Positions 1 to 13,054 of a stretch of DNA of 64,000 nucleotides are shown one piece after another. Position 1 is the stretch's first letter. Each line of letters starts with the position of its first letter. Made by a program: the position numbers and the translations under genes. Where the stretch lies: positions 337,786,375 to 337,850,374 of the forward strand of contig JAVHZZ010000003.1 in assembly GCA_036250195.1 (NCBI GenBank), given 5' to 3'. The notes below the pieces were generated by a model that searched no databases, had not been told where the DNA came from, and saw only the letters and a program-made list of their open reading frames with translations. This DNA is from Mixophyes australis. Taxonomy: Eukaryota; Chordata; Amphibia; Anura; Limnodynastidae.

Positions 1-108
1 ATTTTCTTTACATATACTACGCATAAACAAAGACGAAATTTACATTCACTTGTAATCAGTCTTGTTAACTAAAAAAAGTTTTAGTAATTTTATCCTATTC
101 ATCTATAT

Positions 109-300
109 CAGTGTTTCCCAACCCTATTCCTCAGGTACCCCTAACAGTGCATGTTTTCCATATCGCCTTACTGGAGCACAGGTGTAGTCATTACTGACTG
201 ACACATTTTGAAAGATCCACAGGTAGTATAATTATATCACTGGTCATCTGGAAGACCTGCACTGTTAGGGGTACTTGAGGACTAGGGTTGGAAAACGCTG
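109..300. mobile_element. hAT-type MITE, 192 bp, 8-bp TSD
   Basis: The element starts CAGTGTTTCCCAACC and ends with the matching inverted end GGTTGGAAAACGCTG. It is flanked on both sides by ATCTATAT (101-108 and 301-308). An 8-bp duplication with CAGTG termini is the hAT signature. It has no coding capacity, so it is a non-autonomous copy mobilised in trans. Confidence 0.9.
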
Positions 301-308
301 ATCTATAT

Positions 309-1613
309 CTTCAGTAAAAGTATGATACACTGACACATTCTTTTCATCAAGTTTTTGTCGTAGAAAATTATACAAAAATCCATACTTTGGTACATAGCAT
401 ACATATATATTTTCTTTAGTTGAAACTTGGCTTATATCCCTTTTACTGTTCCACAAGATAAACACTTGTTCGCTGCTGTAAGTGGGTCAAATGAGAAAAA
501 AAAAGTGCTCGTTTTATTCCTTGACATAGATCACAGGCAGCTATGGTCTTTTTTTGTCTTCTGTCATAAAAATGTGACAGCTTTATGCTCTATATAGACC
601 TAACCTAAATACCAGAGAGAAAATAATGCCGCAGCAGACTTACAGTTCACAATCTCTGTGAACCGTCCATAAATAAATGCTGCAATATGTATAAGTTACA
701 ATATTCATTCTGTCAATTTTGTATACGAGAGACTCGAACCGGGTCTATTTATGACCCATCTCCCAGTTTATTATCAATTCTTATCACTGTGATAAGAAAT
801 TATTTAACGTAGGAATTTATCAAAATTGTTTAGCCAGGACAGCGACTCCGAATAGAGCCTGTCCAGCGAAGTATAGTATATAGTATATAGTGAAGTGATC
901 GATATTTACTTCTAAGTTCTGACCCGGCCTATGCATTAGAAAACAATTAGCGATAGGAGGGACGGGAAGAACACAAAGCCAGCGGGGAGGGTTCAGAAGA
1001 TCTCTGTCGCTCTCCCCATAACTTAGAACGGCTAACGCCATCTTCAGATGGATTTTCAGAGCTTGATAAATTGGTCCAGACAGTAGTCTCCATTGAGAAT
1101 TATGAGGACTGCAGTATTCTGTGATACTCAGTCTTATCTAGGAGATATCCCTAATATCTCTTGCGTTAGGCTTTTATTAAATAGCCCTTATATTAAAATA
1201 TGCCTAAACCATGCCAACATGCGCTGTAGTACCACTGGGTATTTGCACTTGTTGTACGACAAGTGTTGGCCCCCTTGTTAAATTAATAAAATTGCCGCAG
1301 AATATTCTTAAAAAATATATTTGTGCCTCCTTGATATCAAAAATTAATAAATAGTGCTCCCTTGATCTCAATATTAAATATATAGTGTCCCCAGTAGTAT
1401 TATAAGTAAATGTAGTGACCCCTTAAATAAATAAATTATTATTGGTGACTTTATTAAAAAAAAAAACATTCCCCCCCCATCATTTATTAATATTGATGTT
1501 TCCACATTCAATACTCACCTAAAAATCTGCTCTTTTTGATCCACAGAAATCCATACGGGAAAAAAAAATATATAGAAGTGATGGACTTGTCAAAAGCTCT
1601 TCTGGACACCTAG
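309..1613. other. Intron 2 of the PLCB1 gene, no gene seen
   Basis: AT-rich sequence with short poly-A and poly-C runs near 1456-1482. No coding potential, RNA gene or complete repeat was recognised. The small open frames here have no family resemblance. Confidence 0.5.
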
Positions 1614-1760
1614 GGGTAAATGTATAAAGCTGAGAGTTTTCCGGCGGGTTTGAAAAGTGGAGATGTTGCCTATAGCAACCAATCAGATTCTAGCTGTCAT
1701 TTTGTAGAATGTACTAAATAAATGATAGCTAGAATCTGATTGGTTTTTCAAACCCGCCAA
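1614..1760. mobile_element. PIF/Harbinger-like palindromic MITE (degenerate copy)
   Basis: This is a foldback element whose arms read GCGGGTTTGAAAAGTGGAG, followed by a GATTCTAGCT motif, and return inverted near 1725-1757. A cleaner copy with a TTA duplication lies at 12904-13054. Here the outer right end is eroded and the target duplication is not certain. Confidence 0.7.
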
Positions 1761-2505
1761 ATGTGTTCATCTCTGGTGACCTTGCCTATTTATTAGCCAA
1801 GCAGCCAATCAGGAGCCGTCTCTGACATCACGCTATGTGAGTGGCCAAATTGAACATTAATCCTGACACCCAGCACTAGCACCAAGTGACTAGATCAACA
1901 TGAGTGTGGTCGGCTTGTGTTTGTACATCCCTAGGGATGGATGATTGCCCAACAGAACTGACCTTTGTGCTGTAGCTCGAAACTTCCCTATTATAATCCA
2001 CTACTTTACAGATAGTGAGGTTTAGAATCAGGAACCATCAGAAGACATGACTGATACTGTTCACCAGTATATGTGGCAATGAGGCTTCATCTGGATGTTT
2101 CTGTAATAGACGCAAAATGAAGGTAATACAGGAAAATCGGAAAAGTTGGATCTGATTCCATGGAAAAACAATCCTTGGAGATAAACATCACAGAACTATT
2201 TATGATGTTTGACTTTATTGCTTTATTAGTTCTCTGCCTGGAAATGACGATAATAAACCGGCTACTGGACATATGTCTTATAAAAGTGTTTACATATGTG
2301 TGTAACGAGTGAATATACATCTAACAATGAACATTCTGACCAGTTACAACTAGAGTGTGATATTTGCTTAGAAAACACAGTATGTTAGATGACATATGTG
2401 TTTATGTCTAATTGCATAGATAACGTCTTCTGAGACAGTGTTCAGCTTCCTTTAACTGCTGGATTACAGTATAACCCTTGCGTCTATCTTCATAATAACA
2501 CATAT
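1761..2505. other. Intronic, nothing recognised
   Basis: No gene, RNA or recognisable repeat could be supported. Base composition is like the surrounding intron. Confidence 0.4.
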
Positions 2506-2600
2506 CAAACTTGCCGACTGTCCGGGACACTCCTGAAATAGTGGATGATCTCCCAGCTCCTGGGAGAGTCTGGCAATCTCACTGAAGGCAGCCTGGGGAA
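2506..2600. mobile_element. Fragment of GC-rich CATACTTGCC hAT-type MITE
   Basis: A degenerate left end of the family seen complete at 12531, 19821, 39714 and 40322: an ACTTGCC-like start, a GTCCGGGA box, then a CTCCCAGCTCCTGGGAGAG foldback. No right end is found. Confidence 0.5.
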
Positions 2601-2865
2601 CCAGAGGGGAACTCTGTCGCAGAGTGGCCCATAGACAGGTCTTGCAGGAAAAGTGAGTGAGGAAAGGGAAGGGGGAGGGTGTCCAAAGAAACTTGTGGCC
2701 CATTCAAAATGATGGCCCACACATTTCTAGCTACGTCCCTGAGGAGAGCCTCTGTTACAGGCAGTTAAAAGTAGCAAATCAAAGATTCATCATAACTGCT
2801 CTGCTATTTAGTTTACATGGAGACCAGGGTATGGACTGGTGAGAAATGGGCAGATCGGGACATGG

Positions 2866-3050
2866 TTTGGGCAGATAAGGGCACTGTATGGGTAGATCAG
2901 GGCATTGTATAGATAGATAAAGGCATTATTTTGACAATTAAGGGCATCATTTGGGCATATCAGGGCATTGTAGGGATAGATAAAGGCATCATTTGGGCAG
3001 TTAAGGGCATTGTATGGGCAGTTAAGTGCATAGTTTGGTCAAATTAAATG
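2866..3050. repeat. Imperfect minisatellite, about 22-bp unit
   Basis: Repeated variants of GGGCATTGTATGGGTAGATCA in direct orientation, including GGGCATCATTTGGGCA forms, about eight degenerate units. Non-coding and intronic. Confidence 0.75.
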
Positions 3051-3228
3051 CTTGGGTAAATTTCTGCTATTTTTTTTACAGCGTATAGGATTCTACTTCA
3101 TAAAAAACAGAACACGAGTTTTTACTTAAAGTATCTGCACAACAAATGAATTACAGTCAGTGGTCGCAACTAAAATGCCTGATTTATTTGTGACTTACTA
3201 CCACATTGCTTATTATTTTACTTGCCAT

Positions 3229-3430
3229 TTGCATTTGTCACAAATACTTGATAGCTTAATTGTACACTGAAATGTAAAGTTGATATTTGTGTGCTACATG
3301 AAAAAACAGTCAGTATTTAACTTATGTGCAAAACAGAATACTAATTTGCACCCCTTGCATTGTAACATGGTTTTGTCCAGGAGACTTAAATAAGAAGTTT
3401 CTTAAGTTAAGATCCTTAATGAATCAGGCC
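3229..3430. mobile_element. Partial MITE ending CCTTAATGAATCAGGCC
   Basis: The right half of a foldback family whose intact form is at 61184-61494. It shows the ACAAATACTTGATAGCTT box, its inverted partner, and the terminal CCTTAATGAATCAGGCC. It is nearly identical to 58132-58345, so both belong to one subfamily. The left terminus is missing. Confidence 0.7.
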
Positions 3431-4319
3431 TGTTGTGTTTTTGTGTAATGTACATGAATATTATGCATGAAGACGTCGCATATTAGTTCATACCAGTACA
3501 ATTACAAGATGTTGAGGTGATATAGGGCCATATGTAAATGTTTGCAAGTGATTAAGGCCACCAAAGGTTGTGCTCCACATGTAATTGCAAATCAGCTACC
3601 GAGCCGGCAGCACAAACTCTTATTTTCATTGTAATATTTGCTATTGTCCTTCACATTACAATTACAATTTTAGTGCTGATACATTTCATTTCGAGATTAC
3701 ACTTGGTGCAGATTTTATATTTCTAGGTCAGTTCTAGAATGAGTTTCCCTGCCCCTATAGGGGCTTTATAAATATTAATGGCTGGCATTTTGTATGGAGC
3801 TTAGGATGAAATATTCAGATCACACATCAAAGAGAATAAAAATAAGTTGGTTTTATGTAAGGTGTTCCATAGAACAAAATATATCTAGAACACTATAAAA
3901 GTGAAGTAGACACTAATTTATTTTTAATCTAATGGCCTACTTTTATTAGCTGGAGATACACATTCATGAAAGGCTAAAGATTATATTGTTATCATTTTTT
4001 TCTCATACTAATTTGTACTGTAATAATAATACACATATTTTAAAGGTGTTCTCCAACCTAAACAATTGTTTGAAAGTAGCATGTGGAAATACAAGAAAAA
4101 TATAAAGTTATATTTCTTAAAAGGATTGTCTACTTTTGAACAACCAATTTTTAATTAAACCTTCCCCCTATGTATATCCCTTTGGAATCCGCCTGTTATT
4201 GGAACCCAAGAGTCGCCTCTCCATGTTGCTCTCAGCCCCGGCGGACTAAGGTCCAATTAGTCTGACGATTCATGCGTACACACTGTCACGGACCAGTGTG
4301 TACCTCAGCCCTGGCAGGC
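3431..4319. other. Intronic, nothing recognised
   Basis: AT-rich sequence without supported coding or repeat features. Confidence 0.4.
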
Positions 4320-4923
4320 TAGGTACACACTGGCCCGATGATTGCACGAATAACCTCCAATCAGCCGACATCCGACCATTTGGTCAGATATAGTTGGAGT
4401 GTGTATAGTGACACGATGATATAATGTCGTCCCAAAGTGACGATCATCGTTTCATTTGGTTGGCCGTACTGTTTAATATTTTCCGACCAACCACTGACTG
4501 ATCATGTAGTGTATATACATTCAGGATCACGATCTCCATAGAGTTTACAGAGTCTGGCTTTTTTCAGCCGATGCTAACAATGAATGTCCTGGTGAATAAA
4601 TGAGTGCTGTAGAAGGAATAATTCATTTGTTTGTTCTGAGACAGAATGTTTCGTTTCAGAATCACAGAAGCTAAAGAAATTGGTTAGGACATGTGGATAA
4701 CTGTAACAAGGCGGTTTTAATCAGTGTGACAATGTGACAAGAATGAATGAATGAATATTGTGCTGTCATTCTCTGAAGACTAGAGGACCAGATGAAGAGC
4801 ACAGATCTGAAGGTAAATCGTGTCAGTGTGTATGGATGAATCGTCAGACTGATCGGACCTTCAGTCATAGGTACAATCGTTGGAGATAACACGTCGGTCG
4901 GAAAATTCTTCAGTGTGTACCTA
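4320..4923. mobile_element. Non-autonomous DNA transposon with TAGGTACACACTG inverted ends
   Basis: The left end TAGGTACACACTGG and the right end CAGTGTGTACCTA are inverted copies about 600 bp apart. Related GATGATCG and GACCGATC-like segments occur inside. No transposase is seen. Superfamily is unresolved because the target duplication is not clear. An additional short ACACTG end at 4280-4305 suggests an older flanking copy. Confidence 0.6.
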
Positions 4924-7900
4924 ACCTAAGCTCATCAATCAAAACATAGTTTAATCTATTGTAGAGCTCTATTGTAGAGATTTGGATGACCTGCAATACA
5001 CCTGATTTCCTGATAGCAATAAGGACAAATCAGTGCTTTATTGTTGTCATTGTCATGTAAGGGGGAGGGGGGTGGTTCCTAATGGGGAAGACCCCTAATT
5101 TGCTAACCTTTCTATACACAGGGAGAAGGACACATTAAGAAAGGGTGGTCCAAATGTGCCCAACTTCGTTATGCGACTTCAAGCAGCTACAGACCATCTA
5201 TCTTGAAGGAAAATGTTATGGTTACTATGGAGGAGACATGCATCCCAGCAGCCCCAATTCTGAGTATCCGAAAAGTGCTGTGGGCTGTGTCCTAACAGTA
5301 TGACTACATTGCATTAGTTAATGCTAGTGGGCTTAGTTGTATCTGAGTGTTGCTTGAGGAAATTCGGTTTTTCCAGACATTTGGCCCTGGAGTGTTGGAT
5401 GGTAAGACTTAGATCCAGGAAACAGCAATGAAAGATGGCAGATAATGCAACAAGCTAAATAAAGTAAGTGGCTATGTCAGTAAAGCAGTGGCTAATGGTG
5501 CTTAATGTAGGTCCCACATAAGCCATTCCTGTCACTTGGGGTGATTGCCAGGGGACAGACTCAATGTCCACTATGGCCACACACATAGGACTGAGGGCTT
5601 TAAGTCTGGTCGGAAGATGACAGCACACACACACACAGGTCATTAACGTCATCAGCAGTCAACTTCCAACCACATTTAATAACAAGTCTGATTATTATCC
5701 AATCAATTTAGATTGGGCAACACACTCTGTGATGTCAGTTATGTGCCCCATTTCAGCTGCAATATTGTAGAGTATGTGGCCGGCATTAGGTCGGTGATCA
5801 GAAGGATGGTATTTCTGTTACTGCATATACCGTTACATGAACTCCTGAAAGATGCAACTTTTCCGGCTGGACTCATAAAAGAATAATATCTTTTACCTAT
5901 AGCAATTTGTGTCTCCCCTCCACAGTTTGTGATTATTTATACCAGTACCTTCAATGGTTTGCAAATTTATACCAATTACTCCAGATATCGATCAAGCTTT
6001 CCGTCTCACTTCAAATGTTTCAAAATACTACCTTGTATTTCTGTATATAATGTATTTTTCACTCAGTTATTTTGAGTTAAATTTAATAGGTGGAAGTACA
6101 CATTAAACCCGTCCTAATGACCCCTTGGGGTAGACATGTTGAGAAGCCCTGCTATTCACACAAAGTAAAACAATAATCCAATATGAATATATTGGATTAG
6201 GGTTTATTAACATCTATTATGTGAAGGAAATTTATGGGAGGTCATCTATTCCCAATCAGTACAATCAGCTGCTAATACAGTGTAAAATAGATGGTAAACA
6301 CTAACTAAAAAAAGAATGAAATGAGTGTACAGATCTTTCACAGGAAGCCAGTTATGAAAGAGGAAATATTTTTGTATATTAATTGTTCCTTCTCTGATGA
6401 GCATTCTGTTTTGGAAGGATTTGTACAACCATATATCACAGGATAACATATTTTGGATGGATTTCAAACATATGCCACTGGGCATTATATTTGGGATTAA
6501 TCTCAAGGCCATATGCCACTAGGTATTATAGTTTGGCTAGAACTTGTATTACAATATTCTCAAGCTGGGTTTTCTGAAATATGTATCAGAAATGTCCTGG
6601 GGTTGTAAAAACAGTTTTCCATGGCTATACAGATTAGGTCAACAGGAGCCCTATAATAAATGACAGGGGATGTATAACTTCATTTTAAAAACAGTATTTT
6701 TTTGTAGTTTGCAGTCCAGTTTTCTTTACTGTGAAAACTAGAATTTAGCTTTTCTGTAGAGGATATCATAAAGGCATAATCAGACATTATCTGTCAGGTT
6801 ACTAAACCTGCTATATGTAATGGCATTTATTGAGTCCACTATAAATGGCTGGGTTGGAACACTTTCCAGTGTTAAACCCAGTGACTGTATTTGAGAGCAA
6901 TAGTTTTTTGAGCTTTTTGAGAGACTTGAAAAACAGGAGGGTATTCTGGTCAAAGAAGGTCCCGTCATGTAAGGTTGGACTTGCAAATTTTAGACCAGGG
7001 GGCGAGACTCGGTTCAGCAGCTATTAGTAGCATTTAAAAACAAAAATGCTGGTGACCCAGCCCAAGGTAGCCCACTATGGGACTGGCCCGAAGGAGCCAT
7101 GACCCCTGCCCAGCCGGCCCCGCTGCCATGTGCCACCGCTCTGCCTCACATCTGATCATGATTTGGGGGGGCAATCCTGATTTTAGTGTTCTGTTCTTCT
7201 TTCTGTGGGTGGGAATGTTGGGATGTATCTTCCGTTCACATCTGCTACTGGTGCATGGTACAGTGCTAAGCAGCCCTCTGGGGGAGTGGCTATGCCCCCA
7301 TCATGATGTGACTACGCCCCCATTTTGACATGACTACATCCCATTGTGATGTGGCCACACCTCCTGTACCATGTACAATGTTAGGAGTTATGTGATCGCA
7401 TTTAGAGCCAGCAGTTGGTGGTCCAATACCATGAGCAGCATAAGCCCCAAAGGACAAAAATAAATTTAGTTAACCTGCCTCTCCCCACTCACCCAAGCCA
7501 TCCCTCAATTCATCATGAGGAAATCGGTACTGTCCTGCGAAAAAAAAAACAACAGTATAATTTGAGGTGTGTATTTCGAATAGGCCTAGGATTTATTTTT
7601 TGGCTTAAACTGAGAACAATAATATGGTGAAGACGTCGTTCTGTTGAGTCTTAATGCTGCATTACCAGCTATGAATGACTTGATCCTTCCCTGCCTTGGA
7701 GCCTAGGGGACTGCTCTATGAAGACGTCTTTCGACTCAAAGCCCCAGCAGAAAGCTAGGGCTATGTGACCAATCAGAAGCCACAGTCATGGAGATGAAAC
7801 AATTCAGCCAAAAATATTAGGGAGGGGACAGGATAAGGATTTACACTGGGGATTTTAGCAAAACTGCATACTTGCCAACATTCATAATAAGAAATGTATA

Positions 7901-9339
7901 AAAGTAAAACTTTAATTTATATCCAACCAAACCATACCTGTACTCAAATCCCGTCCATACACGCACAAGCCAACCTATTTCCCTTTTAGGACACCAAAAA
8001 CCAGGACTGTCTTGGGAAAATTTGGACTGTTATTTATCCATCATAAAATATGGATGGTGGGCATGCCTAAAAATATCAAGACAGCTAAGATTTCTTCACA
8101 ATAGTTACAAATATCCGATACACTATAAAGAATCCAGGCATCATGGCTAGTGATGGCCTTTCTAAGTGCAATATTTGTTTTGGAATGTTGGTAATAAAAT
8201 TGTCGTTTATAGCATCATGAATATATGTCCGAGGAAGATACACAAAGCTTAGCTTAGTGAGGCATAAGTTAGCACAGCAGAAGGACTATTGTGGTGACTT
8301 GAACAGCTTACATACATGACAGCGCAGTGTAGGTAGTTGTTCTAATATATATTGCAGGGAATTAGGATGAAGCTGTTGAACAGTTTCCATGGTAACCAAA
8401 TTAAGAAGAAAGATCATAAAAGAACAGAAAGTAAAAGACTAAAATAACATCCATTACAGTTTTCTGTTGAAATGACCGCTGCTTCAAGAAATTGCTAGGA
8501 ATGCTAATAATTTAGGTTGCACTTCTCAGCAATATTCTGCAATCAGAATTTACCTCCAGCTGTAGAACATATTAGTATGTTTGCATGGACTAAATGCAGT
8601 ACATCCTTTTACATAATGGAGCAGATTGTACAACCTTTATATAATTGAGCAAATTGTACATCCTACATATAATGACATGTGGATAGCAGTTAGAAATGGC
8701 TGCACTTTAGATCAGCTCTCTGCCCCACGTCCCACATAATTATCTTCTCACAAATATAAAACAGTTACACAATTGTGAAGGAAATGAGGAATTACAGACT
8801 AGTGCCAAGGACCAAAGACCTGATTGTTTGACAGATTTACTGGAATATATATTTTAGTTCAGCTCCTGGACTCAGATAGTTAAACTTTCATTGCTGCTGC
8901 CATCTCTGTTTCTCCCTTGGTGATCTCCAGTCTCATTGTAAGTGTGGAGTATAAGTGTCCTGGCTCTGGGTTCAGCAGTGAGCATGATACCAAACTATTA
9001 TACCAGGCACATAGCTACTGTGGGCTGGCAGATGACCACACAACAGCTAAAGCCTTGTCCTGAACCAGAATAAGAAGAGTTTCAGTTAGTGTATATTCTG
9101 AAGGACAGTCATGGTTGTCAGCAGCGAATTTAAGATTTCTAAAATAACTAGTTCAATTTTTATGTCTCCACCTGACTACACTTAATACATAAGTTAGTGG
9201 AATAGCATTTGTAGCTACTAATGGGGAAAGTGAATGTGGCTACTGTAAGACAAGTATTATCTACACCGATATTAAAGTAACCATTGGTGACTGGACATTC
9301 TGTGCCGCTACCGCTGGTGTGGTACGGTTAGAATGAGGG
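4924..9339. other. Intronic stretch with only scattered repeat relics
   Basis: No gene was recognised. A short MITE relic (ACCCCTTGGGGTAGACATGTTGAG) lies near 6110-6145. At 7040-7330 there is a run of repeat-like sequence with direct GATGTGACTACGCCCCC-type units. CA microsatellite sequence occurs at 5627-5637. The remainder shows no structure I can name. Confidence 0.4.
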
Positions 9340-9700
9340 ACAATAGTGGAAGGCCTGGCACTTCCATTAGGCAGCTTTAGGCAGCTACCTAGAGTGCTGG
9401 GCTTTGGGGGTCGCCACTGACGTAAGGCATTATTGTGTATTGCTGTGCAGTGGCCGCTGAGCTTCACTTCCACAGCTGCCGGACGCTGTACAGCTTCAGA
9501 TCCACAGGGGGTGGAGCGACTGATCGCACCGCCTACCGGCACACTGCTGATGGGACGCACGGCACCTCTCCCCTCACTGACTGTCGGGCGTGATGTCATC
9601 ATCACGTCCCGACAGTGTCAGTAAGGAGCTTGGCAGAGAGGAGCCGCTGCCTGAAGAAAAAAGACAGGAGGTATGTAAAGAATGGTGTGCTGGAGGGGTG
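9340..9700. mobile_element. Degenerate copy of the CAGGGCCGGYGCT hAT-like repeat
   Basis: Shares the series CCATTAGGCA, CCTAGAGTGCTGGGCTTTGG, GGCCGCTG and a CACTGACTGTC-type foldback with the complete copy at 39339-39695. The right terminus is not found because a minisatellite (9705-10165) begins inside or next to it. Confidence 0.55.
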
Positions 9701-9704
9701 CAGG

Positions 9705-10165
9705 GTGCGGACAGTGTGATGCAGGGGGGGCAGTGTGACCCAGGGTAACAGTGTGATGCAGGGGGATACAGTGTTGCAGGGGGGCAGTGTGATGCAGAGG
9801 GGGCAGTGTGATGTAGGGGGCAGTGTGATGCAGGGGGGGCAGTGTGATGCAGGGGGGGCAGTGTGATGCAGAGGAGGGCAGTGTGATGCAGGGGGGGCAG
9901 TGTGATGCAGGGGGGCAGTGTGATGCAGGGGGGCAGTGTGATGCAGGGGGGCAGTGTGATGCAGGGGGGGCAGTGTGATGCAGAGGGGGCAGTGTGATGC
10001 AGGGGGGGCAGTGTGATGCAGGGGGGCAGTGTGATGCAGGGGAGCAGTGTGATGCAGGGGGGGGCAGTGTGATGCAGAGGGGGCAGTGTGATGCAGAGGG
10101 GGGCAGTGTGATGCAGAGGGGGGGGCAGTGTGATGAAGGGGGGCTGTGTGATACGAGGGGGCATA
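9705..10165. repeat. Minisatellite, 16-19 bp unit GGGGGCAGTGTGATGCA
   Basis: About 25 direct copies of GGGGGCAGTGTGATGCA with variable G-run length. The repeat is open in several frames on both strands and creates long artificial reading frames (for example repeating His-His-Thr-Ala-Pro on the minus strand), which should not be called genes. The G runs could promote length instability. Confidence 0.95.
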
Positions 10166-11901
10166 CATCTACATATTGGGTACAATCATTGGTTCTACAC
10201 AGGAAGGGTAATAACCTATCACTGTTCCCCTGATGCTGAGCACCCTGGAAATTCAAATGTTCAAAGCCTAATATTGAGAATATACTTTGATCTGAAGACA
10301 TACCTCTTATAGCAGGATCATGCATAGTGCACGCCTAAGAAATACACAAACACAATACATTTCCAGAGATTTAACATCCTCACAGTTTCCCAAGTAGTTA
10401 AATAATAAAAATAAATAAATAAAAATAATTCCCTTAGGCATACACGTTATTCAGGAAAGATTTGAATGCACAATTATTTTTTCTGGGAGGAGGGGAGGGT
10501 GGGGGGTTGGACCTCATCCTGAGGTGTTGTCATTTAACTTTGTTAAGTGCATATTTATATGGTGCTGTTGTTACATATGTAATGTATACATTAACTACAA
10601 ATCATATTAAACATGACTATGGACTTCACTATGACAATTATTTTACACTACGTATAAAGTCAATAATACATTGTGAGCTTTTTTCCAGGCTGGGCAGACC
10701 AGACAGAGGCGTAGCCAAATGTGCCCAGATTTGTTTTTTTAACCTGTAATGTTTGTGGGTGTGCCTACAGTCTGCCATGGAGGAAGAGCTGTATCAACAC
10801 AATCAATGGATCACTTTGCTGTGTACCCAGTTTGACCCAGGGTGGAGTACTGCTGTATACACAGGTATATGGTATAGTATACAGAATATTTGGGATTCTC
10901 CAGATTTGCTTGTCATGTGAGGCACCATGCCTATAGCACCTGAGGGGAAAGCATTCTGTGGGTGAGGTGTCCTTAGGGGACCAGTACCCTTCCACTTGTC
11001 CTGGAGGAAGCTATTTTGAGAGCAGAACCAACACTAATAAGAATGCGAGCTAATCAGTCATTAGGTGCTAGCGACATGAGGTAATTTGTATAGGCAACAG
11101 GTGCACTTTATAATGCATTGACATAATTATTTACTTGAGGAAGTGCAGTTATTAGAACTACTACAGAAGCTGAAAATGCTGGAAAAGTGATTAATAAACA
11201 GCAATCAGCGGCGAACGGGAATTCTAAAACTGATCTTTAGGTTACAGGAGCCAGCCAGGGAGAAACCTGTTGACCGCCTGGAGTCAGCACGGATGTTTCT
11301 TTTTCCTGTCTGAGTCTCTTGGCAAAGTCTTACATTTTTGTTTTGCCTTCCTGTAGGTCATGATTACACAACCTGTAGCTCTAGCTAATAATGGACAACA
11401 AATCTCAGCTTGCTATTTCAGCCTCAAGAAGTTAAACAATAGGTTGCTTCTTGGCACTAGACCAATATAAAGAGATTATTATTTGGTCCATATTTTCTCA
11501 TTTAAGAAACTAAAATATGGCTGCAAGACACCTCCATTTCGCCTTTTTTAATTGCCCCCAGTCAGAAGAGAATGTAACATATTTCAAAGATTTGTATCTG
11601 GATTTATTTATTTATTTTAGACTTGAGAAAAGTAAGCTAAACTATGCATCTCTGCTGCGCCTCCCATACTACAAGAAAATGGCCACCACTCTCCATAAAT
11701 GGGGACTGGTTTTGTTATATGCTTATTACAAAATATATTTTCTCCTATTGTTTCCAATGAGATTAAGTGACGTATTTTATAAAATAGATCTGTACTGCAA
11801 GAAAATGGAGCCCACTCTCTAGCACAGTCTCCAGCACACTTAGTTTTCTCCCTAGTGTTTCCTCATGATAACTGGCCAGTGAGGTTGTTCTTGCACACAG
11901 A
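10166..11901. other. Intronic, no gene seen
   Basis: Contains an A/T microsatellite near 10395-10425 (AAATAAATAAATAAAAATAA) and a G-rich patch at 10480-10510. No supported gene. Confidence 0.4.
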
Positions 11902-12237
11902 ATTAATCAACATGCTTACAAATATCATAAAGCTCACAGAATGAAAAGAAGACATAATAAATAAATGATTATAAAGGCCGACAGAAGAGCAAACAGAATT
12001 AATATAAGAAAAAGAGAGATTCAGAAAGTAAAGAAAATGAATTAACTGTCACATTTGATATACTGAACAAAAAACACAGATTATACAAGTCATTTTTGCT
12101 GCATCTAGAATTGAACTCAGGACTGATACCTTAGAAAAGGGTAGATTTTATGTAAATCAGACAAATGTTCATCAAGCTCAATGCCTGGTGTAACATTTAT
12201 ACTGAACGGCAATCAATCTACGTACATTAATAATATG

Positions 12238-12239
<2 letters not shown>

Positions 12240-12291
<52 letters not shown>

Positions 12292-12298
12292 TATATAT
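12240..12298. repeat. (TA)n microsatellite
   Basis: Near-perfect AT dinucleotide run ending in TAGAGATATATATGG. The paired repeat copy at about 21050 has only a short A/T stretch here, so the expansion arose within copy 1. Confidence 0.95.
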
Positions 12299-12530
12299 GG
12301 TGATGAGCGAGGATCCAAACCAGTGTCTGCCTCGGTTAATACAAGTATAGACGTCTGTAAGGCTAGACTACAGAGGTCTTACACACCATAAACAGGTGCT
12401 GGTAAAGGGCTGATAAAAATAAATTACATGTTCATTATATGTGAAAGGAAATACAATAAAATAAGCATCTAGTTTAGACTTATTGGTCTTATATAATAAT
12501 TCACTAATCATCAATAGAGTTCAGGTAATA

Positions 12531-12732
12531 CATACTTACCAACCTCCGGGAGGTCCGGCGGGACATGTGGGCGTGTGGGGGAGGAGGTCTGTAAATCGCG
12601 TCACTTGGCCCCGCCCCCACCACTTAACTAAGTGGAAAGCATTCGGGAGAGTGCCCTGCTCTCCTGGGAGACCGGAAGGACTCCCAGAAATTCAGTAGTC
12701 TCCCAGATATTACGGGAGAGTAGGCAATTATG
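12531..12732. mobile_element. GC-rich hAT-type MITE, 202 bp, TSD AGGTAATA
   Basis: Starts CATACTTACCAACCTCC and ends GAGTAGGCAATTATG. Flanked by AGGTAATA at 12523-12530 and 12733-12740. The paired repeat copy at 21.7 kb lacks this insertion. Inner CTCCTGGGAGACC foldback and GGCCCCGCCCCCACCAC box are typical of the family. Confidence 0.9.
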
Positions 12733-12903
12733 AGGTAATACCTATACTTCCTACCATTTACTAAGGAAAATTCAGGACAAAATAAGCCCTGGCCTGATGT
12801 ACCCAAACCATGCTCTGACTCATCCAGCAGTGTGCACATGATGTGAAGCCACGTCCCCTGCAGTAGGCCACTCCTATTTTGTGTTCAGTGTCCAGCACAC
12901 TTA

Positions 12904-13054
12904 GGGCTAGATTTACTAAACTGCGGGTTTGAAAAAGTGGAGATGTTGCCTATAGCAACCAATCAGATTCTAGCTTTCATTTATTTTTTGCATTCTACAA
13001 AATGACAGCTAGAATCTCCACTTTTTCAAACCCGCAGTTTAGTAAATATACCCC
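12904..13054. mobile_element. PIF/Harbinger-like MITE, 151 bp, TTA TSD
   Basis: Inverted ends GGG(C)TAGATTTACTAAACTGCGGG and CCCGCAGTTTAGTAAATATACCCC are flanked by TTA on both sides (12901-12903, 13055-13057). A 3-bp TWA duplication with this end type fits PIF/Harbinger. Inner GAAAAAGTGGAGATGTTGCC box matches the copy at 1614-1760. Confidence 0.85.

Larger units (their letters stand above)
11902..12893. repeat. Unclassified long repeat, copy 1
   Basis: Aligns along its length with 20710-21866 in the same orientation; shared blocks include CATAAAGCTCACAGAATGAA, CAAGCTCAATGCCTGGTG and ACCATAAACAGGTGCTGG. Copy 1 holds an expanded (TA)n at 12240-12298 and a MITE at 12531-12732 that copy 2 lacks; copy 2 holds a LINE that copy 1 lacks. 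No coding frame, inverted termini or LTR were recognised, so it could be an old transposon internal region or a segmental duplication. Confidence 0.75.

Noticed and set aside
9574..10325. Three overlapping minus-strand open frames of 188-235 codons rich in HHTAP/SHCPP repeats
   Set aside because: They are translations of a G-rich 17-bp minisatellite; all frames are open for the same reason and no start, domain or neighbour supports a gene.
11517..11822. 101-codon frame on the plus strand
   Set aside because: No recognisable domain, AT-rich composition like the surrounding intron, no splice context or neighbour support.
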